Below, piece by piece: positions 25,982-34,858 of a DNA stretch of 64,000 nt. A program made the translations under genes and the position numbers. The DNA lies in NCBI RefSeq assembly GCF_007362775.1, contig NZ_CP041692.1:1984001-2048000 (forward strand). The letters are read 5' to 3'. The notes beneath the pieces are model-generated. The model saw only the letters and a program-made list of their open reading frames with translations, was not told the origin of the DNA and did not search any database. The DNA is from Microlunatus elymi (GTDB lineage: Bacteria; Actinomycetota; Actinomycetes; Propionibacteriales; Propionibacteriaceae). Every line of letters begins with the position of its first letter. Position 1 is the stretch's first letter.

Positions 25982-27655
25982 CTAGCGCGCGGCCTTCTCC
26001 GGATTCGGCTTCAGGTGCTGGATGGTGATCGTCGCATCCACCGGCTGGGTGATGTGCGGGATGTACTCGGCGCTCTTGGGATCCGGCCAGCCGATCCAAT
26101 CGGTGGAGTTCACGTTGACGTAGTAGGTGGCCGAGTGCAGCGGGGCGTACGGCACCTGATCGACGATGATCTTGGAGATCTCCGCGGTGCGTTGCTTGAG
26201 CGCGTTCGTGTCCAGTGTCTGGGCCATCTGGTTCAGCAGCTTGTCCACCTGCGGATTCTCGAACCGACCCTGGTTGGCCACCGCGGTCTTGCCGATCGGC
26301 ACCACGTAACTGCTGTTCAGCTGGGCGTTGAGGCTGGCCCAGATGTCGTCACCGCTCAACAGGTACTGCTGGATCATCTGGAAGTCACCGTTGCCGAGAT
26401 CACGCGACCAGGACTGGCCCGGCTCCGCGTTCAGCTTCACCTTCAGCCCGAGCACCTGCTTGAACTGCTCCTGCACGGCCGGCCCGTAGGTGTTCCAGGT
26501 CGAGTCGTCGGAGTTGGTGATCAACGTGATCGGGTAGCTCTTGCCGCCCTTGGTCAGGGTCCCGTTCTCGACGGTGTAGTCGCTGGCCTTCAGTTCCGAC
26601 TTGGCCAGTTCGACGTTCTGCTGGTGCCGCACGTTTGCCAGATCCGACGGCAGGTAGCTGCCCCAGGTGTCGGGCTCCAGACCGGTCGGGTTGGCGGTCT
26701 TGGTGCCGGAGTTGAACAGCTTGGACAGGTCGTCGGCGTTGATCGCGGCGTAGAGGGCACGGCGGATGTGCACGTCGGTGGTCGGGCCCTTCTTCATGTT
26801 GAAGAGCAGGCCGGTGGAGAAACCTGCCGGATAGGTCCAGTAGTGGTTGTGCTGCGGGTCGGCTCCGACGAAGTCGGTCTGGTAGTTCTGCCAACTCATC
26901 CCGGCCCAGGTGATCTGGTTCTTCAGCAGCATCTGCTTGCCGGATTCCTCCGACGCGAACGGCTTGATCTCGACATGTTTGACGCCGTTGAACTTGCCGT
27001 TCCAGTAGTTGTCGCGCACCTTCAGCCGGATGGACTGCGGACTGAACGATTCCAGGGTGAACGCACCGGTGGACACCGGCTCCTTGTTCGTCCACTTCAC
27101 CGGATCCTGTTTCTCCCACAGGTGCTTCGGCACGATCGCTCGCGGGATCTTGCTGTAGTTGGTCAGGTCATGCAGTTCCGGCTTGGTGTAGTTGACGACC
27201 ACCGTGTGCTCGTCCGGTGTCTCGATCGAACCGAGGTCGGGGATCGGTGCAACTGCCAGGCCGTTGGTCGTGGTCGGCAACTCGAGGGTGTACTTCACGT
27301 CGGCGGAGGTGAACGGCTGACCGTCGCTCCAGGTGACGTCGTCGCGGAGGTGGAAAGTCAGTTTCTTGCCGTCGGAGGAGAACTCGTACGACTTGGCCAG
27401 CCACGGCTCGACCTTCATCGCGTCGGCGCGGTTGACCCGGATCAACGGCTCGAAGATCAGGTTCATCAACGGGCTCTTGTTCGCGGCCGGGGAGAACGGG
27501 TTGAAGTTCTGGGTGTACGAGGTCGCGCCGCCCATCGCGAGCTTGAGGGTGTCGACGACCTGCCCGGTGGGGCTCTTGGTGCGTTCCGTGGAGCAGGCAG
27601 CGCCGCTCACGATCAGTGCTAACGCCAGCACCACGGCGATGATTCGGCTTTTCAT
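25982..27655 (-). CDS. ABC transporter substrate-binding lipoprotein (Opp/Dpp type)
   Basis: A 557-residue extracytoplasmic solute-binding protein of the peptide/nickel/oligosaccharide family (SBP_bac_5). It has a lipoprotein signal peptide (MKSRIIAVVLALALIVSGAAC, Cys about residue 21) and typical features SLRVNRADAMKVEPWLAKSYEFSSDGKKLTFHLRDDVTWSDGQPFT-like segments spread over residues 60-130. Members with glycosidase neighbours usually bind oligosaccharides, not peptides. It overlaps the OppF-like gene by 4 bp and sits 32 bp before the RuBisCO-like gene. Confidence 0.85.
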   Translation of the reverse strand: MKSRIIAVVLALALIVSGAACSTERTKSPTGQVVDTLKLAMGGATSYTQNFNPFSPAANKSPLMNLIFEPLIRVNRADAMKVEPWLAKSYEFSSDGKKLTFHLRDDVTWSDGQPFTSADVKYTLELPTTTNGLAVAPIPDLGSIETPDEHTVVVNYTKPELHDLTNYSKIPRAIVPKHLWEKQDPVKWTNKEPVSTGAFTLESFSPQSIRLKVRDNYWNGKFNGVKHVEIKPFASEESGKQMLLKNQITWAGMSWQNYQTDFVGADPQHNHYWTYPAGFSTGLLFNMKKGPTTDVHIRRALYAAINADDLSKLFNSGTKTANPTGLEPDTWGSYLPSDLANVRHQQNVELAKSELKASDYTVENGTLTKGGKSYPITLITNSDDSTWNTYGPAVQEQFKQVLGLKVKLNAEPGQSWSRDLGNGDFQMIQQYLLSGDDIWASLNAQLNSSYVVPIGKTAVANQGRFENPQVDKLLNQMAQTLDTNALKQRTAEISKIIVDQVPYAPLHSATYYVNVNSTDWIGWPDPKSAEYIPHITQPVDATITIQHLKPNPEKAAR

Positions 27656-28716
27656 GATGGGTCTCCCAGCTCCTGCGTCTTCGGGGTGTCGGTGGGTTTC
27701 TCGGCATGGAGCCAGCAATGCGTCCAGTGATCGGCACTGAGCTGGCTGCGAGGAGGGAACGTGGTCTTGCAGATGTCCATGGCGAACGGACAGCGGGGGT
27801 GGAATCGGCATCCGGCGGGCGGATCGGCCAGATTGGGCGGTTCGCCGAGATCGAGCGCGGCGCCGGCGTCCAGCGAGGTCTCCGGATCGGGGGAGGACTC
27901 CAGCAGCAGTTGGGTGTAGGGATGCTGCGGGTTCTGGATCACCGATTCCGTCGGTCCGCCTTCGACGGTCTGTCCGGCGTACATCACCTGCACCGCGTTG
28001 GCCAGGTAGCGTGCGCTGGCGATGTCGTGGGTGATGTAGAGCATCGCCAGGTCCTGCTCGTCGCGCAGTTTGCGGAGCAGATTCAGGATGTCGAGGCGAA
28101 TGGACACGTCGAGCATCGAGATCGGCTCGTCGGCGAGGATCACCTCGGGATCGACCGCGAGCGCCCGGGCGATCACCAGACGCTGCCGCTGGCCGCCGGA
28201 CAGCTGGTGCGGGTAGGCGTCGACCAGGTCTGCGGCCGGGGTCAGATTGACCCGCTCCATCAGCTGGAGGATGCGCCCCTGCAGTTCGGCCCGGCCGGCG
28301 AAGTCGTGATGCAGCTTGAGCGCCCGCTCCAGGTTGTGTCGTACCGGTTTCTGCGGGTTCAGCGCGCCGAACGGATCCTGGAAGATCAACTGCACCCGGC
28401 TGTGGAACTCGCGATTTCCGAAGCCCAGCTTGGCATCGACGGGTTCACCGTCGAGTCGGATCTCCCCGGAGGTGACCGGGTAGAACTGGGCGAGCAGTCG
28501 GGCCAGGGTCGTCTTGCCGCTGCCCGACTCGCCGACCAGCGCGACGATCTGACCGCGCCGCAGTTGCAAGCTCGCGTCCTCGACGGCGTGGATGACCGAA
28601 CCGCCGCCGAACGCACTGTGCACGTCGAAGTGTTTGCTGACGTTCTTCGCCTCGAGCACCACGGGTGCATCGCGGTCCACGGTCCGAGTCTCGGCGGTCA
28701 CCGGCTGGGAAGTCAT
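27652..28716 (-). CDS. ABC transporter ATP-binding protein (OppF-like)
   Basis: A 354-residue ATPase. Walker A GESGSGKTT (about residue 60), ABC signature LSGGQRQRL, Walker B VILADEPISMLD, and the C-terminal oligopeptide-ABC extension with Cys-rich GCRFHPRCPFAMDIC, which in this family can hold an iron-sulfur cluster. The GGAAGG site and ATG at 28716 set the start. It shares one base with the OppD-like gene and is the second of two ATPases of the importer. Confidence 0.9.
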   Translation of the reverse strand: MTSQPVTAETRTVDRDAPVVLEAKNVSKHFDVHSAFGGGSVIHAVEDASLQLRRGQIVALVGESGSGKTTLARLLAQFYPVTSGEIRLDGEPVDAKLGFGNREFHSRVQLIFQDPFGALNPQKPVRHNLERALKLHHDFAGRAELQGRILQLMERVNLTPAADLVDAYPHQLSGGQRQRLVIARALAVDPEVILADEPISMLDVSIRLDILNLLRKLRDEQDLAMLYITHDIASARYLANAVQVMYAGQTVEGGPTESVIQNPQHPYTQLLLESSPDPETSLDAGAALDLGEPPNLADPPAGCRFHPRCPFAMDICKTTFPPRSQLSADHWTHCWLHAEKPTDTPKTQELGDPS

Positions 28717-29801
28717 CACACCGACCTTCCGGATGGTTCTGCCGGCACTCCGGCGGGGGAGACGTCGTGAAGATGGCAGGCGACCTGCCGATCGCCGATC
28801 GGCGACAAGATCGGCAGTTCGGAGGAACACCGGTCGAAGCGGTGGCTGCAGCGTGGATTGAAGGGGCATCCGGACGGCGGATGGCGCAGGTCCGGCGGGT
28901 TGCCACCGATGCCGGACAGCTCCGTCAGCGGTGCATGCAGGGACGGGAAGGCGTCGCGCAGGCCGCGGGCGTATGGGTGCAGCGGATCGTTGTAGATCTG
29001 CTGGGCGGACGCTTCCTCGACAATCCGACCGGCGTACATGATCGCGATGCGATCGGCCAACTGCACCAGCAGGGACAGGTCATGGGTGACGAAGACGACC
29101 GCGAACCCGAGTTGCTCCTGCAGGCTCAACAGTTGCGCCAGGATCTGCCGCTGCATGACCACGTCCACTGCTGTGGTCGGCTCGTCCATCACCACGATGC
29201 GTGGCTGGCAGGCCAGCGCCAGCGCGATCAGCGATCGCTGCCGCATCCCTCCGGACAGCTCATGGGGATAGCTGCGGGACCGGTTCGCCGGCACCCCGAC
29301 CATCTCCAGCAACTCGGCGACCCGAGCCTTGACGGCCTGCTGGCCCATGCCTCGGTTGTGCTGCCGCAGCGCGTCGGCGAACTGGTCGCCGAGCCGCATC
29401 ACCGGATTGAGGCAGTCCATCGCCGACTGCAGCACGATCGCGATCTCGTTCCACCGCAGCCGTCGCAGCGCGGCGTCGCTCAGCGTGGTCAACTCGACCG
29501 TGCCGCTGTCCGGTGAGTGGTAGGTGATGCTGCCGCCGACGGTGACGGCCGGTGGCCGCTGCAGCCGGGTGAGCGCGGTGATCAGCGTTGACTTGCCCGA
29601 GCCGGACTCGCCCGCGACCCCGACGATCTCGCCCTCGTGCAGGGTGAGGTCGACGTTGTTGCACGAGCGGACCGGGCCGCGTTCGGTCAGGTAGTCCACG
29701 GTGAGCCCGGAGACCTCCAGGATCGGACGGCCTCGCCGGCGTTCGGACTGGGGAACGGTGCCGGTCGGTGCGAAGCGTTCCCGGACGAGATTCTCAGTCA
29801 T
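28716..29801 (-). CDS. ABC transporter ATP-binding protein (OppD-like)
   Basis: A 361-residue ATPase with Walker A GESGSGKST, signature LSGGMRQRS, Walker B IVVMDEPTTAVD, the H-loop THD and the C-terminal GCPFNPRCSHRFDRC Cys motif of oligopeptide transporters. It powers the importer together with the OppF-like protein as a heterodimer. Overlaps the OppC-like permease gene by 4 bp. Confidence 0.9.
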   Translation of the reverse strand: MTENLVRERFAPTGTVPQSERRRGRPILEVSGLTVDYLTERGPVRSCNNVDLTLHEGEIVGVAGESGSGKSTLITALTRLQRPPAVTVGGSITYHSPDSGTVELTTLSDAALRRLRWNEIAIVLQSAMDCLNPVMRLGDQFADALRQHNRGMGQQAVKARVAELLEMVGVPANRSRSYPHELSGGMRQRSLIALALACQPRIVVMDEPTTAVDVVMQRQILAQLLSLQEQLGFAVVFVTHDLSLLVQLADRIAIMYAGRIVEEASAQQIYNDPLHPYARGLRDAFPSLHAPLTELSGIGGNPPDLRHPPSGCPFNPRCSHRFDRCSSELPILSPIGDRQVACHLHDVSPAGVPAEPSGRSV

Positions 29802-30748
29802 CGAGCCGCCACCTTCTGCCGGCTGCTGGGTTCGGCAACATCGCGTTGGCCCTTTCGGAAGTTCTTCTTGCGCAGCTTGTCGAATTGCCGTACGAGGGCA
29901 CGCTCCTTGCCCTGCAGCCGGGGGTTGCTGAGTTCGTCGATGCCGAAGTTGATCAAGGCGGTTGCGGTGCCGATCAGAGCCAGACACAGACCCGGCGGCA
30001 AGTACCACCACCAGTAGCCCAATCGGATTGCCGACTGATCGCGCGAGTCCTCGATCATCGTTCCCCAGCTGATCGTCTCGGCGCTGATGCCGAGGAAGGC
30101 CAGACCGGCTTCGGCCATCACGCCGGCCACCATGGCCCGCAGGAACATGGCCGAGATGATCCCGGTCAGATGCGGCAGGATCTCGGAGAAGATCAGCCGG
30201 CTGCGGGTCTCGCCCAGGGCGCGCATGGCGACCGCGAAATCCCTGTTGCGCAACGACAGGGTCTGGGCCCGCAGGTAGCGTGCGCCGGCCGGCCACTCGA
30301 AGATGCCGATCAGGAATGCGACCACCACCCAGGTGACGCCCTGCACGTAACCGGCCACGATCAGGATCAGCGCGAAGCTCGGCAGCGTGATGAACAGGTT
30401 GGTCAGCACCGTCAACACCCGGTCGGACCGGCCGCCGAGGAAGCCGCCGGTGACGCCGACCAAGATCGCCAGCACGGTGGCCAACACGGCCGACGTGACA
30501 CCGACCGCGACGCTGCTGCGTGCCCCGACCAGGACCTGAGACAGCACGTCCTGGCCGCTGTTCGTGGTGCCGAGCGGATGACCGCCGCCGGGAGGCTGGT
30601 GCAGTGCGTTGTAGTCGATGGCATCGGCCGGCATCTGCAGGACGTGGTTGACGAATGGCGGCCCGGCGATGGCCACGAGGATGAAGATGGCCAGAATCGC
30701 AAAGCCGATCCGGGCACGCCAGGAACGGAACAGGCGTCGTACGGACAT
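29798..30748 (-). CDS. ABC transporter permease (OppC-like)
   Basis: A 316-residue permease with six membrane segments. It has the N-terminal extracytoplasmic segment typical of OppC (HPLGTTNSGQDVLSQVLVGAR) and the EAA loop in DFAVAMRALGETRSRLIFSEILPHL. It pairs with the OppB-like protein. The ATG at 30748 overlaps the stop of the OppB-like gene. Confidence 0.9.
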   Translation of the reverse strand: MSVRRLFRSWRARIGFAILAIFILVAIAGPPFVNHVLQMPADAIDYNALHQPPGGGHPLGTTNSGQDVLSQVLVGARSSVAVGVTSAVLATVLAILVGVTGGFLGGRSDRVLTVLTNLFITLPSFALILIVAGYVQGVTWVVVAFLIGIFEWPAGARYLRAQTLSLRNRDFAVAMRALGETRSRLIFSEILPHLTGIISAMFLRAMVAGVMAEAGLAFLGISAETISWGTMIEDSRDQSAIRLGYWWWYLPPGLCLALIGTATALINFGIDELSNPRLQGKERALVRQFDKLRKKNFRKGQRDVAEPSSRQKVAAR

Positions 30749-31845
30749 CAGTTGCTCTCCCTGGTCCGCGGATCGAGCAGGACGTACAGCGAATCGGCGA
30801 GGAAGTTGGCCGCCAGCGTGGTCAGCGTGATCATCAAGAACACGGTCTGCATCACGGGGAAGTCGTGGGCGCCGATCGCCTTCAGCAGCAGGTAACCCAT
30901 GCCCGGGTAGGTGAAGACGATCTCGGTCAGCAGCACACCGCTGATCACGCCGCCGATGGACAACGCCAGGCCGGTCACGTTCGGCAGCAGGGCGTTGCGG
31001 GCGGAGTACTTGAACAGCACTCGCCGGCTGGACAGGCCCTTCGCGCGGGCCAGCAGCACGTAGTCCTCGGCCACGGTGGTGACCATCACGTTGCGCATCG
31101 AGAAGAACCAGCCGTTGAAGCCGACGAAGATCAACGTGAAGGCCGGCAGCGCGCCGTACTTCAGCACCGACAGCAGGAACCAGATGTTGTTGAGCTGGAA
31201 CGGGACGCTGGGGTCGTAGCCGCCGGCCAGCGGGAACCAGCCGAGCACGAATCCGAACAGCCACAGGGCGAGCAGGGCGAGCCAGAACGGCGGAACCGAG
31301 TGCAGGAAGGTGGTCACCGGGGTGAAGATCGTGTCGACGCGGCTGCCCGGCCGGGTGCCGATCCAGGCTCCCAGGAAGGTGCCGATGACCCAGGCGAAGA
31401 TCGTGGTCACGCCGACCAGCAGGACGGTCCAGGGCAGCGCCTGGCCGACCAGCTCGGAGACCGGGGTGGGGAATTCGCTCAGTGAGGTGCCGAAGCGGAA
31501 CCGGGCGATGTCGGCCCAGTACTGCAGGTACTGCCCGAACAGGTTTTCCGTGGGATCGCCGTAGAAGGTGTGGATGGCGGCGATCTGATCGGGGGTCGGG
31601 GTCTGCCCGGTCTGTTGCTGCAGGTTGTTCAGCAGATCCTGGGCCGGATCGCCGGGGACGAAACGCGGAATCAGGAAGTTCAACGTGATCGCTGCCCACG
31701 CGGTGAACACATAGAAGCCGAACCTGCGGGATAGGAAACGCAGTGGATTCTTCCGCGCCCGGCCCGCGGTCGCGGTCTTGGCGTCGGACGGTTCGCCGGC
31801 TTCGGCGGGCAGTGGCTGGGCAAGCCCGGGCTGTGACGCGGTCAC
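30748..31845 (-). CDS. ABC transporter permease (OppB-like)
   Basis: A 365-residue permease, first gene of the ten-gene operon, starting at a GTG. The OppB pattern is clear: RFVPGDPAQDLL after the first membrane segment, and the EAA loop in DYVLLARAKGLSSRRVLFKYSARNALLP. A hydrophilic 40-residue N-terminal extension (Ala/Pro-rich) precedes the first membrane segment. The GTG has no strong ribosome site; a leaderless or short-leader transcript is possible. The promoter is presumably shared with the divergent glycoside hydrolase. Confidence 0.88.
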   Translation of the reverse strand: MTASQPGLAQPLPAEAGEPSDAKTATAGRARKNPLRFLSRRFGFYVFTAWAAITLNFLIPRFVPGDPAQDLLNNLQQQTGQTPTPDQIAAIHTFYGDPTENLFGQYLQYWADIARFRFGTSLSEFPTPVSELVGQALPWTVLLVGVTTIFAWVIGTFLGAWIGTRPGSRVDTIFTPVTTFLHSVPPFWLALLALWLFGFVLGWFPLAGGYDPSVPFQLNNIWFLLSVLKYGALPAFTLIFVGFNGWFFSMRNVMVTTVAEDYVLLARAKGLSSRRVLFKYSARNALLPNVTGLALSIGGVISGVLLTEIVFTYPGMGYLLLKAIGAHDFPVMQTVFLMITLTTLAANFLADSLYVLLDPRTRESN

Positions 31846-31985
31846 TGGTTGAGTCCGAACGGCGTGACTGCACGGACGGCAGCCCGGTCCGTGGCCGTGA
31901 TCAACATTGAGAGCCCCCCGTCGCGCTCGGCAGCCGTGAGTTGGCCGCCCGGAAGAAGCGATCGTGATCCCCGGACGCCAACCGA

Positions 31986-32020
31986 TCTAGCATGTCTAGT
32001 CAGGGCTACATATATAGTCA
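31986..32020. promoter_or_regulatory. Divergent promoter/operator region of the sugar locus
   Basis: An unusually AT-rich stretch between the permease gene and the divergent glycoside hydrolase. It holds CTAG elements around a CATG core (CTAGCATGTCTAG, from 31987), TAGTCA at 31998 and again 20-odd bases later, and TACATATATAG (a good -10 candidate). The repeated TAGTCA and the CTAG palindrome look like binding sites for the SorC or another regulator. Confidence 0.5.
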
Positions 32021-32097
32021 CACCGGAGCAGGGATGTCAACGCCGACCCCCGCGATCTGGACCGGAGCCGTCAACCGTAGGAGTAGGAGCCCAGACC

Positions 32098-34284
32098 ATG
32101 AGCAACGGCGACCCTCACGTTCGGCCGGCGCCGTACGTTGTCGATCATCACCAACGTGCCCGGTCGGAGGCCGATCTGTCGCACCTGCTCGACGCGCCGG
32201 CCGGCCGGGACGGGTTCATCGGCGTCCGTGACGGCCACCTGGTCCAGCCGGACGGCCGTCGGCTGCGCATCTGGGGTGTGAACCTGACCGGGTGGACGAA
32301 GGGCTCGACCCTGCTGCCGCCGAAGGAGGAGGCGCCGATCTGGGCGGCCGCGCTGGCCCGCTTCGGCATCAACTGCGTACGGTTCCACTTCCTGGATCTG
32401 CCCACCCTCGACGAGGAAGACGTTGATCACCAGCAGCCCGGCGGGTTGATCGACCGGCGCCAGGAGCACACCCGGTCCTTCGATCCCGAACAGCTGGACC
32501 GGCTCGACTTCTTCGTCGCCGAACTGAAGCAGCGTGGGATCTACACGAACCTGAACCTCAACGTGGGTCGCACCTACACCGAGGGCGACGGCGTGCCGGA
32601 CTGGGACGCGGTGCGGATCTGGAAGGGCATGACCTTCATCGGCGAGCGGCTGATCGAGCTCCAGCGAGACTATGCGCGGGACCTGCTGACCCACCACAAC
32701 CCGTACACCGGGAACGAGTACCGGCATGAACCGGCGGTGGCGATCGTCGAGATCGTCAACGAGAACTCGCTGTACGAGTTCTGGATGCGCAACTGGCTGA
32801 GGGGAGAGCGGACGAAGGACAATCCGGACATCCAGCTCGACTTCACGCCGTTCTATGCGGAGCAGCTCGACGCCAGGTATCAGGACTGGCTGGCCGGCAA
32901 CCGAACCGAGGACCAGCTCGCCGAGTTGCGGAAGCTCGCGGGCGTCGCGGCGGATGCGCCGATTCCGCGGCTGCGGGTGGAGCAGTTCGCCGAGGCACCG
33001 GCGCCGCTGTTCCATGCCGAGGGCGAGTTCTACGGCGCGGTCGAGCGCGACTTCTTCCTGGACATGAAGCGATATCTCACCGACGACCTCGGCGTCGCGT
33101 CGCTGATCGTCGGCTGCGCCGACCACACCTACTGGATCCCCAACCAGCCGATTGTGCAGGGCACTTCGCAGCTCGACATCGTCGACGGGCACGTCTACTG
33201 GCAGCACCCGGCCATCTGGGGCGCCCGGAACACGCCGATGGTCGACGATCCGCTGAACTCGACGATCGTCAAACTCAGCCGGTCACCGGTCGCCGGCAAG
33301 CCGTTCATGGTGAGCGAGGTGAACCACCCCAATCCGAACGAGTATGCAGCCGAGATGATCCCGATCCTGGCCGCATACGCCGCCTTCCAGGACTGGGACG
33401 GGATCTTCTTCTACACCTTCGAACCCAAGGCGCTGGGCGACTACCAGCGCTATGTGGCCGACAACTTCGACATCACTCTCGATCCGGTGAAGCTGATCCA
33501 GCTGGCAGCCGGAGCCCTGATCTTCTGCCGAGCCGACGTCCGGCCGGCGCGCCGGACCGTCACCCGGTCCTATTCGGCCGAGCAGGTGCTGGAGAGCATC
33601 CGGCTGCCGGAGTCGGCGCGGCCCTACTTCACGCCCGGCTTCCCGACCTCGACCGCGTTGCGCCACGGTCTGCGGATCTCCTCCTTCGACGGCGAGCCGA
33701 CCGCCGCCTTCGCTGCGGATGAACCCGGCCCCTACCTGACCGACACCGGCGAGCTCGGCTGGCACGTCTCGCCCGAGCACGGCGGCCTGGTCACCATCGA
33801 CACCGATCGCACTCAGGCACTGGTCGGCTTCGTCACCGCCAACGGTCGCACGACACGGCATCTGGCAGCCGACGTCGCCAACCGGTTCTGCGCGATCACC
33901 CTGAGCTCGCTGGACGAGCAGCCGATCGCCCGTAGCGAGAAGCTGTTGCTGACCGCGTGTTCGAGGATCGAGAACACCGGTACGCAGTGGAACGCTCGGC
34001 ACACCTTATGGGAGACCTGGGGCCACGGGCCCACGCTGATCGAACCGGTGACCGGTTGGCTGGTGCTGACCGACCTCCAGGGGCCCATAGACATCCAGGT
34101 GACCCCGCTCGACGGCTCCGATCGGCCTATCGTCGAGCCCGTCCACGCGCGCCGGCTGGAGATCGGCTGGGAGATCCCGCTCGGCGATCCCGCCACGACG
34201 CAGTACCTGATCCACCCCGTACGCTCTGCGGAGCAGGCCAAGCGACTCGCGCGGGGTGGTCCGCGGTCCGAATTCTTCGGCTGA
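32098..34284 (+). CDS. Clan GH-A glycoside hydrolase, family not assigned
   Basis: A 728-residue cytoplasmic protein with an N-terminal TIM-barrel of clan GH-A (residues about 30-480) and C-terminal beta domains. The RIWGVNLTGW start of the barrel, the acid/base glutamate in VAIVEIVNENSLYEF (about residue 222; NEN where most families have NEP) and the nucleophile region MVSEVNHPNP (about 405) are visible. GH5-like or related families are possible, but I cannot name one. The GGAGTAGGAG site supports the ATG at 32098 although the frame is open to 31849. It is divergent from the importer operon and probably acts on the imported saccharide. Confidence 0.75.
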   Translation: MSNGDPHVRPAPYVVDHHQRARSEADLSHLLDAPAGRDGFIGVRDGHLVQPDGRRLRIWGVNLTGWTKGSTLLPPKEEAPIWAAALARFGINCVRFHFLDLPTLDEEDVDHQQPGGLIDRRQEHTRSFDPEQLDRLDFFVAELKQRGIYTNLNLNVGRTYTEGDGVPDWDAVRIWKGMTFIGERLIELQRDYARDLLTHHNPYTGNEYRHEPAVAIVEIVNENSLYEFWMRNWLRGERTKDNPDIQLDFTPFYAEQLDARYQDWLAGNRTEDQLAELRKLAGVAADAPIPRLRVEQFAEAPAPLFHAEGEFYGAVERDFFLDMKRYLTDDLGVASLIVGCADHTYWIPNQPIVQGTSQLDIVDGHVYWQHPAIWGARNTPMVDDPLNSTIVKLSRSPVAGKPFMVSEVNHPNPNEYAAEMIPILAAYAAFQDWDGIFFYTFEPKALGDYQRYVADNFDITLDPVKLIQLAAGALIFCRADVRPARRTVTRSYSAEQVLESIRLPESARPYFTPGFPTSTALRHGLRISSFDGEPTAAFAADEPGPYLTDTGELGWHVSPEHGGLVTIDTDRTQALVGFVTANGRTTRHLAADVANRFCAITLSSLDEQPIARSEKLLLTACSRIENTGTQWNARHTLWETWGHGPTLIEPVTGWLVLTDLQGPIDIQVTPLDGSDRPIVEPVHARRLEIGWEIPLGDPATTQYLIHPVRSAEQAKRLARGGPRSEFFG

Positions 34285-34345
34285 CCCGTCGGGCCGCGGC
34301 AGGTCCGAACCACCTTGTCGGCTGGGGTCCGTTGGACGCGTTGAC

Positions 34346-34625
34346 CTACCGGGTTTGGTCGTCGGACCAGCGCCGAGCGGGGTTCATGATTGCGTCGCCG
34401 ATGGGGATCTTGTTGTCCACGTACCAGTCGCGGTCGCCGGCGCACTCCTGCAGAAGTGGCCGTTTGCGGCTGCGTACGACGTCGCCGCCTCCGGATGACT
34501 CCGCAGGTAGTCACGAAACGCCGGATAATCCCGTGCCACGCGCGAGCCGGCATCGACGACGTGGAGGTGCTCTCGTCGACCAACTTGCTTGTCCCGAAAG
34601 AAAGACGACGCTCGGTGCTCTCCGC
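34346..34625 (-). pseudogene. Degenerate GrpB-family fragment
   Basis: The C-terminal part of a GrpB-like (UPF0157, nucleotidyltransferase-fold) protein. One frame gives REHLHVVDAGSRVARDYPAF and RDYLRSHPEAATSYAAA, then the reading continues one frame over as KRPLLQECAGDRDWYVDN followed by KIPIGDAIMNPARRWSDDQT and a stop at 34346. A single lost base in the A-run at the Tyr-Ala-Ala-Ala junction explains the shift. The N-terminal half with the GSTAVPGLxxKP motif is absent. It occupies most of the 574-bp region 34285-34858 that otherwise has no gene. Confidence 0.65.
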
Positions 34626-34669
34626 GGAAGATCGCACACTGGCAGAGCGGCCAGTCGAAGCGCGCTGAC

Positions 34670-34735
34670 CTGCTCGACGAAATTGCGAGGATTCGGCGCT
34701 TGACAAAGAGGGGGAAACCGCACTTTCGTCGAGCA
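34670..34735. repeat. Palindromic intergenic element, copy 1
   Basis: Arms TGCTCGACGAAATTGCG (34670-34686) and CGCACTTTCGTCGAGCA (34719-34735) are complementary at 16 of 17 positions around a 32-bp centre. A related element occurs at 37616-37678. It lies between the GrpB remnant and the phosphotransferase gene. Confidence 0.7.
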
Positions 34736-34858
34736 AGTTCAGTTGGCTCGGATCGAGGACCGGATCTCGGCTGCCCGGTGGCTGCGCTGGCGCCGCAGGC
34801 AGGGCCGCGCGTGTGCGGCGACGGACGGTGAGTCCTCATCCAGGCTAATGTCCAGCGG

